This document shows, piece after piece, positions 32,410 through 42,490 of a stretch of 64,000 nucleotides of DNA. Within the stretch, counting starts at the first letter, position 1. Each line of letters starts with the position of its first letter. Source of the stretch: Aradus depressus. Its lineage: Eukaryota; Arthropoda; Insecta; Hemiptera; Aradidae. A program made the translations under genes and the position numbers. The DNA lies in assembly GCA_963662175.1 (NCBI GenBank), contig OY759225.1, forward strand, positions 13,013,601 to 13,077,600, given 5' to 3'. The notes beneath the pieces were generated by a model. That model made no database searches, was not told the origin of the DNA, and saw nothing but the letters and a program-made list of their open reading frames with translations.

Positions 32410-33030
32410 TGGTTTTTACTTTCCCAGCTATATGATGTATAGGGGAAGTTATGTAATCGGTCAAAAAAATTGATTTGCGGAGTTTTCAATTAAATGTTAT
32501 GGATCCGACCTCTAGATTCCAAATATGAAAGAAAAAGCTCTGTCTGTATAATAAGTGACTGTGAACATGATAACTCCAGCTAGAATGAACATATCGACAC
32601 GAAATTTTATATATGAATCCAGGAGCCTCTAACGACGACACCTATTGTTTTTCAGTCAAATCGACCAAGGAGAAGAGGGGGATTTGAGAGGAGGCTACAC
32701 ATAAAAACTGTCATAACTGCCGGTAGAATTAATGTATCGACACAATATTTTTTATGTGCTATCAAAAGCCCGTAAGGACAACACCTGTCGAATTTCAGCT
32801 AAATCGGTCAAAGAGGCGGGGGATTAGGGGTGAGGTTTGATTCAAAAACTCTAATAACTGCCGATGTAATGAATTTATCTACACAAAATTTAGTATGAGG
32901 ATTTAGAAGCCCTTATGTAAGTCAACTGTTGAATATTAACCCAAATTTGGTTTTGGAGGTGTAGCGAAATGTTAATTGATGAATTCGTTCTGACGAAGTA
33001 CATTGCCGATGATTCATCTACGACATTTTT
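32410..33030 (+). repeat. Repeat B, near full-length copy
   Basis: Best single copy in this orientation. Start ACTTTCCCAGCTATATGATG with hairpin partner ATAGGGGAAGTTATG; AATTGATTTGCGGAG; three modules each with a TATCGACAC-type motif and a CAG(T/C)(C/T)AAATCG(A/G) motif; end GGTTTTGGAGGTGTAGCG, AATTCGTTCTGACG, AAGTACATTGCCGATGATTC. No coding potential. The ends form a short inverted repeat (TACTTCCCCAG/CTGGGGAAGTA in consensus). Confidence 0.75.
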
Positions 33031-33349
33031 ATTTTTTGACCTGGGAAATAAATTTAATTCGTATCCTGCCAATCTTTACACCATTTTGAGACTTCTCATT
33101 CTGATAAAAATGTCCACTTTACGAATAATACATTATCTTTGAGAACTTTTTTTTTCCCAACAATTTTATTTGAGAAGATAAAAAAAAAAATGAATAAACG
33201 AAATAAAAGAACAGAAAAAAAAGAAAAAAAAGGACAAACATTCAGATTCTTTTCGACTGACTGAACCTTGACCATCTAATCGCCCTAATTTTCTGTATCC
33301 GTTACTCAGGGAGCAAACGGCTCAAAATTCCACCAACTAATATTACAGT

Positions 33350-33490
33350 TTATTTTATTTATTATTTACTTCCTCAGATACACAAAGTATAAGGGAAGTT
33401 ATGTAATTTCAGAAATTTTATGTTGAGCTATAACTGAAATTTTATGTTTTTTCAGTCTCTTTCCAAAATGAAGATAAAAAAAAATGTATC
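33350..33490 (+). repeat. Repeat B outer end
   Basis: TTACTTCCTCAGATAC, AAGTATAAGGGAAGTTATG, TTTTATGTTTTTTCAG. Truncated by a SINE1 remnant at 33516-33595 (GTGACTCATGCC, TGAGGTCATATCGCC). Confidence 0.6.
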
Positions 33491-33515
33491 TGACTGTATT
33501 TGTTGGTTTGCTTTT

Positions 33516-33595
33516 GTGACTCATGCCTGGACTTTATGAGGTCATATCGCCTACTACCTGAGAGCTCTTCCGTCGCTCTCGTTAGACATACAAAT
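33516..33595 (-). mobile_element. SINE1 tail-side fragment, decayed
   Basis: Retains GACTCATGCCTGGAC, GGTCATATCGCCTACTACC and TCGCTCTCGTTAGACAT; the remainder of the SINE is absent. Confidence 0.55.
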
Positions 33596-33919
33596 ACATT
33601 TTTCAGCTCCCTTGAAAAATCATGTCACGATAGACGAGGGGCTAACAAGCCAGCCTTCCATACGAAATGTGGTGAGTTCAGACCTCGTCAGATATGTTTT
33701 TTTTTTCTTTAGTAGTCACGCCTAATGGATTTAATATAATAATAATAATAATTTGATTTCTAGGCGCTTGGGAGCGCTAGTGAGCTAAATTAAAATTAAA
33801 ATTTGCAGATATTGAAATGTAAAAAAAATCTAGGGAGGTTATTAAGAAATAAATATCTGCAATAATCGATATTTTTATATTTTGTAAAATTGATATTACT
33901 AAAATCACAATAATTGTTA

Positions 33920-34120
33920 TTATAACCTGACATGGATAATCACACGGGGAGGTTTCAATGGCGATTAACGGTAACATAACCTGACACGGATTACCACACG
34001 GGAAGGTTACTATGGTGGGAGTAACATAACCTGACATTCATAACCACACGGGGAGGTTTGAGTGGCGATTAACGGTAACATAACCTGACACGGATTACCA
34101 CACCAGGAGGTTATAGTAGT
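33920..34120. repeat. Minisatellite, about 53-bp unit, 4 copies
   Basis: Four units with AACCTGACA(C/T)GGAT, CCACACGGG(A/G)AGGTT and GGCGATTAACGGTAACAT, alternating two sub-variants. 33600-33919 before it is AT-rich and unassigned. Confidence 0.85.
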
Positions 34121-34203
34121 GGGGGGGTTAAGGGTTGTCACATATCACACCACCCATCACCACCACCACTTATGATAGAACTGGCCATTATACACTACTT
34201 CGA

Positions 34204-34262
34204 AAGTACTCCCATATAATAATAGACAATATATTTTTTTTAAACATTCCTTTTTCTTTATA
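34204..34262 (+). mobile_element. PLE-d remnant starting inside the ribozyme
   Basis: Begins CGAAAGTACTCCCATATAAT, i.e. at the GAAA of the d hammerhead, and continues with AGACAATATATTTTTTTTAA and TTCTTTATAT as at 25.0 kb (reverse complement). The upstream half of the ribozyme is missing. Confidence 0.6.
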
Positions 34263-34267
34263 TATTT

Positions 34268-34484
34268 TATTCACCTATGATAGGGTTTTTTGAGTACCTG
34301 ACATCGCATAGGATCATAAACATATAAACATTACTTAACTTCCCATCCAAAGGACGGCATGCTTAAGTTTTTTTTTTAACTTCCAGATAAAATATAGATA
34401 CTAAGGGCCTCGACCTGGTTTTGAACCCGCGATCTTGAGCTCAGTAAGCAAGCACGCATACCACTGAGGTACCGGCGCCCTCAA
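34268..34484 (-). mobile_element. SINE1, diverged, head intact
   Basis: ATTCACCTATGATAGGG to GGTACCGGCGCCCTC with CTTAAGTTTTTTTTTTAACT. It lacks the tail-side third. Confidence 0.7.
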
Positions 34485-34619
34485 CGTACCCAATTATGAA
34501 CACGCAGTATTAAAATGACTTGCTCAACTTTTTTTTTTTTTTTTTTTAAATCCCAGATAAAAAAGACGTCGGGACAATCAACCTCTTGTGTCGATACATT
34601 CATTACATCCGCTCATGTT

Positions 34620-34693
34620 CAAAGTGTCAAAAGAGCGCTCTGATAGTAGGCGATATGACCTCTTAGTTAAAGCCCGGGCATGAGTCATAATAA
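34620..34693 (+). mobile_element. SINE1 3' fragment
   Basis: GTGTCAAAAGAGCGCTCTG to GGGCATGAGTCATAATAAC. 34695-35285 beyond it has no recognised feature. Confidence 0.6.
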
Positions 34694-35306
34694 CTAACTA
34701 TTATGTTATTTTTACCTCATCTGTTGAATAATTATCATGATCAGATGAGCCACAGCTTCCCTTGTTTGCCTCCAAGTCTTTCAAACTAGTTCTTCGATAG
34801 GCTCATTCTCGAGGTTTAGTGACAGCCCACTATTTCACGAAACAAGGCAGGTTTTCCAAAGAATTTCAAAAAAATAAAAAAATAAATTATGAAAAACACA
34901 AGGTTGTTCCAATCACTAGCTAATTGATTCAAGGATAACGCTATAGACCCACTTCGTGTCTTCTGCTAGTAACTTTAAAGATTTTATAGATCCCATTAGT
35001 TCTAATAGACGAAGAGGAAAAAATAGAATCCTTTTTAGAATTCCGCTGTGGTCTAGGATAGCCGAATAGTATAGAGGTGGTTCGGAGCACTGAAGGACAT
35101 CGGGTCAACATCCTTAACTTGATGAGTTCAATATAATAAACTACTTCGAATCAGCGGCAGGGAACAATTGATTTATAACTTGATATAAATAACTTATGTT
35201 AATTTTAATTTGTTTATATTCTTACAGTGGTAAATGCTATTAATAATAACCCGGCTAGTAACCGGGTTCAATAAGAAGTACTATCTACAAGTGCAATGCC
35301 GTTTGC

Positions 35307-35640
35307 GTGATGCAATCCGAAAAAATTCATTTAGCATCACTTCATTGCTTGTTCGTGAATTTTTGGCCAAAAAACAACACTGAAATGATGCCCCAGCCTC
35401 CATATTCACCAGACATGGCTCCGTGTGACTTTTTTCTGTTCCCAACAATAAAGAGAACCTTAAAGGGCCGACGTTTCACAAGCATAGACGAGATTAAAAT
35501 CGCTGAGAGAGCTAAATGCTATCCCAAAGATCGAGTTCCAGACGTGTTTCAGGGATTGGAAGAAGCGCTGGCATAAGTGTATATTATCTAATGGGGAATA
35601 TTTTGAAGGGGATAACCAGTGTTGCCAGACGTACGATAAT
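35307..35640 (+). pseudogene. Mariner transposase C-terminal fragment
   Basis: Contains FWPKNNTEMMPQPPYSPDMA, PCDFFLFPTIKRTLKGRRF and SIDEIKI. PPYSPDMAPCDFF holds the third catalytic aspartate of the mariner D,D34D triad. There is one frameshift near 35345 (the adjacent frame reads LLVREFLAKNN) and another near 35555, after which the correct sense is DWKKRWHKCILSNGEYFEGD. It is further interrupted by a hAT MITE at 35617, and is clearly inactive. Confidence 0.9.
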
Positions 35641-36113
35641 TCAAGCAAAATTAGGAAAATGTACGATGTACGGTTATCGTACAATTTTTGTACAATAATA
35701 ACAAAAAAAGTACGATAAAAAATAAAATGTTTACTTTATTCAAAGTCAAACCATTTCAAAATTTCCCGCTTATTTTATGTAACTGTAGGTCTCTATATGC
35801 AGCGATAGATCGATGTTCAGAGTATCGATTCGACACTATCTTCATAGTTGTATTCAAAGAGCAAAGTATTTGAATGTCCTCTGCTAATCTTATCGTGTAG
35901 AAAAACCAAAACAATATTTCGAAAACGGTTTCTTCGGGCACGTGCAACTTTTTTTAATTTTTAATTTTAATAAGAAACTTGTATAATCATTTAGTACGAT
36001 TTAAAAAAAAAAAATGTACGTACGATAAAACGTACGATAATTTCATTTTTCACCGTACGATAATTTTCGATACCTCGATACGATATGTTGTAGTCAAGAA
36101 TCTGGCAACACTG
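35617..36113. mobile_element. hAT-like MITE with GTACGATA subterminal repeats
   Basis: Termini CAGTGTTGCCAGA and TCTGGCAACACTG are perfect inverted repeats. Flanks GGGATAAC/GATTAACA are an imperfect duplication in the mariner. Near both ends GTACGATA occurs repeatedly in both orientations (about eight copies), the expected layout for hAT transposase subterminal binding sites. No coding capacity. Confidence 0.85.
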
Positions 36114-36238
36114 GATTAACATTGATGTAGACCAATAAATAAAATTATTTTCAAAAACCGAAAATTCCCGTTATTTTTTGAACACAACACACCTTGATTT
36201 GAGCCCCCCCCCCCCCCTCCCTATTGGGTTATTCTAGA

Positions 36239-36762
36239 TCATATATATAAAGCTGAAAATGTCTGTGCGTTGTACCGCTATAACTCACGAACGGCTTGAT
36301 GGATTTGATTAATTTTTTTAAAAATTTGTTCGTCATCGTCTGTGGAAGGTTATAGGCGTATTAGTACCTCAATATCTGGTCCATCCCAGCATCCACCCAC
36401 GCAATCTTTGTAACTCAAAAACCACTGCAATGATTAATGAGGAATCTTTTTGAATAGATAAGTTTTATCTACCGGAAGGTTAAGGTCTATTTTTTAATCA
36501 ACCCCTGGTCCATCCCAGCATCCACTCACGCAATCTTTGTAACTCGAAAACCATTGCAACGATTAATGAGAAATCTTTTTGAATAAATTAGTTTTAGCTC
36601 CAAAGCTAGCGTTACTATAGTTGAAGGACTATAAGCCTTATTCCGTATGAATAATTGAAAATTATAACATCATGAATATACTGTCGAGGAACTGAATAGC
36701 CTTATAGGAGATATTGGGAGAAAAGTCAAAGTTCCCCGGGCAACGCCGGGTATTACTGCTAG
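36239..36762 (+). mobile_element. Non-autonomous Helitron
   Basis: Starts TCATATATATAAAGCTG after A and ends with the hairpin CCCGGGCAACGCCGGG, 8 bp, then CTAG before T, i.e. a rolling-circle element inserted between A and T with no target duplication. An internal segment (GGTCCATCCCAGCATCCAC, CGCAATCTTTGTAACTC, AAAACCA) is duplicated at about 127-bp spacing. No Rep/helicase. Confidence 0.85.
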
Positions 36763-36780
36763 TTATATATATGGACTAAG

Positions 36781-37080
36781 AGGGCGCCGGTAGCTCAGTG
36801 GTATGCGTGCTAGACTTCTTAGCTCAAGAATGTGGGTTCTTAACCCGACCGAGGCCCTTAGTTTATTTTATCTGGGAGGTAAATTGAACGTTAGCACGCC
36901 ATCCTTCGGATGGCACGTTAAGGTATGGTCCCGAGCCTGTACGATGTCAGGTACTCGTTAAAGACCCCACCCTAGGTGAATAAAAATTTAGGGTAGGCAA
37001 AATTTAGGACTCCCATAGTAAATTCGATATGACCTCTTAGTTAAAGCCCGGGCATGAGTCATAAAACCTAACCTAACTGT
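36781..37080 (+). mobile_element. SINE1 with internal deletion
   Basis: Head and tail (AAACCTAACCTAAC) are intact. About 45 bp (the GTCGGGCTCATGTCC to CTCTGGTAGTAGG region) are deleted between CATAGTAAATTC and GATATGACCTC. It lies 19 bp from the Helitron end. Confidence 0.85.
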
Positions 37081-37159
37081 ATACTTCGTATAAAAGTTTA
37101 AAAAAAAAGCCTTCAATACAGAATTAACAAAGAGCCTGTTTAACTAGAGTGGTTGTTTT

Positions 37160-37162
<3 letters not shown>

Positions 37163-37196
<34 letters not shown>

Positions 37197-37675
37197 CTAA
37201 CTGAAATTAGATGAAGAACCTAGTAGTTTGCTATTTGCTATAAGAACCAGGTGCCATATGAGGCTGTTGAAGCCAAGGGAACATGGAATGCAGCTTCCAG
37301 TCTGGAATGCTCGGCTTGTATCCTGGACGGATTTGGCATCAAAATACAATATGACACGGTCACTTTTTTTTCTCTCTGTCCAGGTCACCCCTTCTTCTGT
37401 CTAGAGACAGCTCATGTTCTTCAACGGTACAAAAAAGTCGAAACTTCAAAATGACATCTTCAACTTCTTTTTCACACAGCAATACGAAGAATGGTATAGA
37501 AAATAAAAGGAAAAAACATGTAAAAAACTGACCGCCCAAGAGTACTTATAGACGCTTCAACTACTACAGTAGAAGACACCAAAAAACCTATACATTTTTT
37601 TTCGCCTTACCTTTTTTGAGATACAGATAACACAGAGCATCTGAATTCTAAATCTAAAAACGGAAATTTTCCACT
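37163..37675 (-). other. Unidentified retroposed sequence with poly(A)
   Basis: T34 at 37163-37196 looks like a poly(A) tail of a minus-strand insertion. Upstream on that strand a 63-codon frame (DRVILYFDAKSVQDTSRAF ...) is not recognised. It could be a retropseudogene or a LINE/SINE 3' part; no intron evidence. Confidence 0.35.
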
Positions 37676-37679
37676 TTCC

Positions 37680-37998
37680 GTGCTTGACTTCTGAGCTCAA
37701 GATCGTGGGTTCGTAACCCGACCGAGGCCCTTAGTTTATCTGGGAGGTAAAATAAACTTAAGCACGCCGTCCTTCGGATGGGACGTTAAGCGATGGTCAC
37801 GAGCCTGTACAATGTCAGGTACTCGTTAAAGACCCCTACCCTAGGTGAATAAAAATTTAGGGTAGGCAAAATTTAGGACTCCCACAGAAGAGTCGGGCTC
37901 ATGTCCACCAGAGAGACGAAAGAGCGCTCTGGTAGTAGGCGATATGACCTCGTTGTTAAAGCCCGGGCATGAGTCATAAAACCTAACCTAACCTAACC
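37680..37998 (+). mobile_element. SINE1, 5'-truncated, inserted at a mariner end
   Basis: Begins in the head after the A box (GTGCTTGACTTCTGAGCTC) and ends with three CCTAA units (CCTAACCTAACCTAACC). CGGAAATTTTC occurs at 37666-37676 and again right after the tail at 37999, consistent with an 11-bp target duplication inside the mariner terminus, with 8 extra bases at the 5' side. Confidence 0.8.
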
Positions 37999-38476
37999 GG
38001 AAATTTTCGGTTTTTGAAAAGAATTTGATTTATTCGTCTATATCAATGTTATCCCCTTCAAAATAGTCCCCATTAGATATTATACACTTATGCCAGCGCT
38101 TCTCCCAATCCCCGAAACACTTCTGGAACTCGATCTTTGCGATGCTTTGGGGGCCGTTAACATAGAAAAACATAGTGACCTTCCTCTTCAATGTCTTCAC
38201 GGCCTTCTTGGAAACGCCTATACCACTCGTAAACCCTAGTTTTACTCATAGCAGACTCTCCAAAAGCAACATTTATAAAACGTTGCTGCCGATCGTAGCA
38301 AAACACATGTAACCTCATTGACAGGGGACAGCAGACTAAACATCCGGTTTGTCTAACAATGTAAAGATACTTTTCAGACATGTTTACCAACACAACAACG
38401 AAATAATCCCGCGAATCAGACTAATACAACCAGCGAAATTACAAAATTCCCATTACTTTTTGAACACACCTCGTAC
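37999..38476 (-). mobile_element. Internally deleted mariner
   Basis: On the minus strand: left terminus GAGGTGTGTTCAAAAAGTAA, transposase N-terminus, a deletion, C-terminus (FGDWEKRWHKC, SNGDYFEGDNIDIDE), 3' UTR to CCGAAAATTTCCGG, where the SINE1 interrupts it. About 480 bp instead of about 1.3 kb. Same family as 35290-36193. Confidence 0.85.
38157..38393 (-). pseudogene. Mariner transposase N-terminal domain
   Basis: From MSEKYLYIVRQTG the frame reaches RFINVAFGESAMSKTRVYEW, YRRFQEGREDIEEE, then leaves the family at the deletion point. FGESAMSKTRVYEWYRRFQEGRED is the mariner helix-turn-helix region that binds the terminal repeats. All catalytic residues are deleted. Such DNA-binding-only remnants may compete for termini, but expression is unproven. 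Confidence 0.85.
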
Positions 38477-38479
38477 AGT

Positions 38480-38600
38480 CATTTTTTTATTTATAGAAGT
38501 ATAGGAAAAGTTATCAAATCTGTCGAAAATTCGATGCAGAGTTTTCAATAGAATTTGATGTTTTCTGTGTCTCCTGATTCAAAAAAAAAAAAAAGCAAAT
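38480..38600 (+). repeat. Repeat B outer end
   Basis: GAAAAGTTATCAAATCTG, AAAATTCGATGCAGAG, TTTTCTGTGTCTCCTG and A14. Confidence 0.55.
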
Positions 38601-38893
38601 GTGTAACGCGGTTCTCACGAGAATTGATGTGTAAAAATCTGCTTTAGTTTCAAAAACTTGCTGTGATGCACTGATTTTGATTAAAATTTGTTTTATAATA
38701 TTACAATAAGAAAAGTAGTATGAGCAATTAAACTTTCAAATTTATTGTTCTTCAATTTTTTTTGTACATGAAATAATAGGTTTGTGATAGATAAATAAGA
38801 TATATACAACTGTGATGGTAGTGTCACTAAATATAGCGTCGATGATAGTTTTCGAATTTTTGTTGAAATTCTTCGATTCGTATTCATTTGTAG

Positions 38894-39239
38894 AGGTTAG
38901 GTTAGGTTAGGTTTTATGACTCATGCCCGGGCTTTAACTACGAGGTCATATCGCCTACTATCAGAGCGCTCTTTCGTCACTCTTGTGGACATGAGCCCGA
39001 TTCTACTGTGGGAGTCCTAAATTTTGCCTACCCTAAATTTTTATTCATCTAGGGTAGGGGTCTTTAACGAGTAGCTGACATCGTACAGGCTCGGGACCAT
39101 CGCTTAACGTCCCATCCGAAGGACGGCGTGCTTAACTTTATTTTACCTCCCAGATAAAATAAACTAAGGGCCGGGTTATGAACCCACGACCTTGAGCTCA
39201 GAAGTCAAGCACGCATACCACTGAGCTACCGGCGCCCTC
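38894..39239 (-). mobile_element. SINE1, full length, longest TTAGG tail
   Basis: Plus strand begins GAGGTTAGGTTAGGTTAGG (three telomere-type units) and ends GAGCTACCGGCGCCCTCG. The body lacks only CTCGGTC before the B box. No target duplication is visible. Confidence 0.92.
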
Positions 39240-39367
39240 GAAATATTATATATCTTCTTTAGATTTACACTGCTGTATTATTTTCTTTTACCACAATTTT
39301 ATTTATGTTGACAAATTTAAGCTATTAAAAGTTTCTTACCGAAAGATCTTTTTATAGTTCGTAATAT

Positions 39368-39369
<2 letters not shown>

Positions 39370-39439
<70 letters not shown>

Positions 39440-39630
39440 TTATGTACGGTGCATATTAGCCATGTCAATGTGTTATATATAATTATTTAAGACATCCATG
39501 GCCCCGGGAGGGAGTTCTATCTACGAAATAAAACTCACTCCCGGACGGGATTCGAACCCGCAAACCATGGTGAGACCATGCGACCAAAGCCCTACGCTCT
39601 AGCCCGCACGGCCACCATGGCCCCCAATAT
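39370..39630 (-). mobile_element. SINE2, full length, long poly(A)
   Basis: T67 at 39370-39436 is the poly(A) tail. On the minus strand the head is GGGGGCCATGGTGGCCGTGC with an A-box-like TGGCCGTGCGGGCTAGAG and a B box GGGTTCGAATCCC, tRNA-like in spacing. The tRNA of origin cannot be fixed by eye. The body ends CATGGCTAATATGCACCG before poly(A). Confidence 0.85.
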
Positions 39631-40079
39631 ATTTTAGTTAAATTCACTGCAACGGTTAATATGATCAATAATGTAAAAATACAATAGAAATGCTCAAAAA
39701 CAGCTGACATCGCAGATAAAGAAGTGTGTAGCTGCGCGCGCAACCGTCTGTCTGTGTGTCCAGAATCCTCTTAGAGGACGACACCGATTAACTAACTATT
39801 CTTAATTACATTTTATGAAAGTAATAACTGTTATTGAAATAAGTAGTCAATAACTTCAATTACCTTTCTGAGTTATAAATGTTGTTATGTCATAGTAAAT
39901 TGTACAGCTGATGATTCAATAAATTTAGCAACATAAAATTTCGTCTTAAATGCCTGAAATACAATTTTTATGTAATAATTACCTATAATGACGTCAAGAT
40001 AACATATTTGTTAGAGAGAATATATTATTGTGCATAAAATTCATGTTAATTTTGCACACATTAATCGTAACTTGTAAAA

Positions 40080-40170
40080 GAGTTATCGGTGAATCACCGA
40101 TATGTACATTCCCACCACAAATTAATCTATGTTTTTGCTCTACCTCCAAAACTACCGTTTGTGCTGATTA
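40080..40170 (-). repeat. Repeat B terminal end
   Basis: ATCGGTGAATCACCGATATG, ACATTCCCACCACAAATTA, CTCTACCTCCAAAACTACC. 39785-40079 before it has no recognised feature. Confidence 0.55.
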
Positions 40171-40348
40171 TACTGTTCAAAAAAAAAAATTTAATTTTTC
40201 TGGGGGTATTATTCTTGATTCTTATGGGAAATTGATTCCAGGATTCAAATTTGCAATTAGTTTTTCTGTGTCAGGTATAGTTTTGAAGTTATAAGGAATT
40301 TCAGTTTTTTCAAAATTGTTACACTTCTTATTTCCACGCTGTGTATTT

Positions 40349-40690
40349 AGGTTAGGTTTTATGACTCAAGCCCGGGCTTTAACTACAAGGTCATATCGCC
40401 TACTACCAGAGCGTTCTTTTGTCACTCTGGTGGACATGAGCCCGACTCTAATGTGGGAGTCCTAAATGTTGCCTACCCTAAATTTTTATTCACCTAGAGT
40501 AGGGATCTTTAATGAGTACCTGACATTATACAGGCTCGGGACCATCGCTTAACGTCCCATCCGAAGGACGGCGTGCTTAAGTTTATTTTACCTCCCAGAT
40601 AAAATAAACTAAGGGCCTCGGTCGGGTTTCGAACCCACGTTCTTGAGCTCAGAAGGCAAGCACGCATACCACTGAGCTACCGGCGCCCTC
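40349..40690 (-). mobile_element. SINE1, full length with target duplication
   Basis: CGCTGTGTATTTA (13 bp) precedes the tail (GGTTAGG) and follows the head (GGCGCCCTCG), a clean duplication. A and B boxes are intact. Confidence 0.93.
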
Positions 40691-40876
40691 GCTGTGTATT
40701 TATAAAGGCAAAACATGCAACTATCAATATTTTAGTCACTTATAAAATTATTTAGAAACATTTTAGACAGTATAAAACAAAAACATGAAGGCGCCCATAA
40801 ATTATCATCATATATTGTATAAAAAAACTTATATAAGATTAGAAAATATGAAAAAAATCATATTTTACCCAAGAAT

Positions 40877-41428
40877 TTAGAAGGCTAATTTTTTTCTATT
40901 GTGTTCAATTTTGCAGTCTCGAATGATGTTCCAGCAGTAGTCAGCAAGTATTGCAGGCATCCATTTCCCTTCATACCGCTTTTCCATGGTAATTATATCT
41001 TTATGGAACCTTTCACCATGTTCATCGGAAACTTTACTGCAGTTTTCAGGAAAATAATGTAGACGTGATTCCAGGAAATGTACTTTTAAAGACATGCTAC
41101 GTCTTAAATCTCTATATGCATTTATCATTTCTTGAAACAGTTGTTTGTAGTTGTTAGCTCGTTTTCTTCTCAGAAAGTTTTGTGTTACATTCTTGAAACA
41201 AGACCACGCTCTTCTCTCTTTTGGTGTAAGGCATTGTTCAAAATGTGAGTCCTTCTGAACTTCTCTAATTTGGGGACCCACAAACACGCCCTCTTTTATT
41301 TTTGCTCCAGAAAGTCGAGGAAACGTTTTCGCAAGGTAAATAAACCCTTTTCCAGAAGAATCCATGGCCTTAACAAATTGTTTCATAAGGCCAAGCTTGA
41401 TATGAAGGGGGCAGCAGAACGTTTTCAC
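40877..41428 (-). pseudogene. Multicopy insect protein family, 5'-truncated
   Basis: A 183-codon frame with CPLHIKLGLMKQFVKAMDSS, FIYLAKTFPRLSGAKIKEGV, FVGPQIREVQKDSHFEQCL, RRSMSLKVHFLESRLHYFPE, SDEHGERFHKDIITMEKRYE and GKWMPAILADYCW. I recognise this (HIKLGLMKQ, GPQIR, FPEN, DE.GERFH.D...E.RY.G.W) as a conserved protein found in many copies in insect genomes, probably carried by a mobile element; its function is not known to me. The frame begins at GTG, with a TAG two codons upstream, and a pogo-like element starts 41 bp away, so the 5' part is lost. The open, conserved C-terminus suggests recent activity. Confidence 0.6.
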
Positions 41429-41469
41429 TGGCTACCAATTTCTCATTCGTTACGTGATAATTATCAATA

Positions 41470-42348
41470 CAGTAAACTCTCCCTTATACGGCGCTTACAA
41501 AATAATATCAAATTTGTTAAACTAAAATTATCATTAAATTATTAGATTATCAATTATATGAGCCCCGTGTATTTAGGAGCACATAATAATTCCGTAACTC
41601 ACGAATCTATCATGTATTTTTATTGTACATACGTACATATGAACATTGTATTAATAATGAAGGGAACGCTAATACAATATTTTATTACTTCACTAATATC
41701 CTATAAATAAATTATAATAATTACATAGTTGAAAATCAAACATTTATAAATAATGTTTTCTAGAATAGAAAAACCCCCCCGTGGCACAACAATATCGTCT
41801 TATCGGGAAATGAACACTTAACTAGTAAAGTCAAAGTTTAATTTTTTTCCACAGAATTTAATTTTTTTCTCAGTTTTCATTTGATTCTCATAGTGAAAAG
41901 AATCGTTGAAACGTTTTTCAGACGTCTTAACACTAAACAAGTGGTGGGACTATGCAGCATGGAACAGTGTTGTGTTAGCGAAACAAAAGAAAATTACCGA
42001 TTTTTTTAACAAATATTTTTTTTAGAATTTTAGATTTTGTTTTAAATATGTACCTATGTAATTATACGCAAATTTCAAAATATGTTTTTAATGCTTGGAT
42101 AAATATACATATGTACCTACGTACATATAATAAATCAATGTTCAGTATGTACATATTTGTCAATTTAATAAATGTTATCAACAAAATACATACGTATTTT
42201 ATTCCTTGGCTCACCTAAAAACACTTTTTTTATACTTTAATTGATATATTTTTTCATCATCATTAATTGATGATTTCCGTTATCCGGCGTTTTCTGTTAT
42301 CCGGCGTTACGACGGTCCCGGCAACGCCGGATAAGGGAGAGTCTACTG
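41470..42348. mobile_element. Pogo-like MITE, TIR CAGTA(A/G)ACTCTCCCTTAT
   Basis: Left CAGTAAACTCTCCCTTATAC and right counterpart ATAAGGGAGAGTCTACTG are flanked by TA. CCGGCGTT motifs repeat near the right end. 879 bp, AT-rich, without a transposase frame. Confidence 0.85.
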
Positions 42349-42354
42349 TAGTAA

Positions 42355-42490
42355 ATTACATAGACTGAATATATTCATTAAATCGGTAGTTATTAAAGTT
42401 TTATCGTTGCGATTTTGCTGAAAATTGACAAGTGTTGTCGTTGTGAGTTTTCTGGGGAAGTAAATTGAAAGAACAACTATATCTTTTTTA
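42355..42490 (-). repeat. Repeat B module
   Basis: AATATATTCATTAAATCGG, GATTTTGCTGAAAATTGAC, and TTCTGGGGAAGTAAATTG in a rearranged order. Confidence 0.5.

Larger units (their letters stand above)
35290..36193 (+). mobile_element. Mariner 3' half, split by a hAT MITE
   Basis: Transposase C-terminus (35307-35616), then after a 497-bp insertion the 3' UTR (AACATTGATGTAGACC, CAAAAACCGAAAATTCCCG) and the right terminus TTTTTTGAACACAACACACC. The copy at 37999-38476 lacks the insertion and gives the empty site (GGGGATAACATTGA). The 5' half including the first two catalytic aspartates is absent. Confidence 0.85.

Noticed and set aside
38894..38914. Interstitial telomere sequence
   Set aside because: The three TTAGG units are the tail of a SINE1, joined in the same way in other copies, so not a remnant of a chromosome end.
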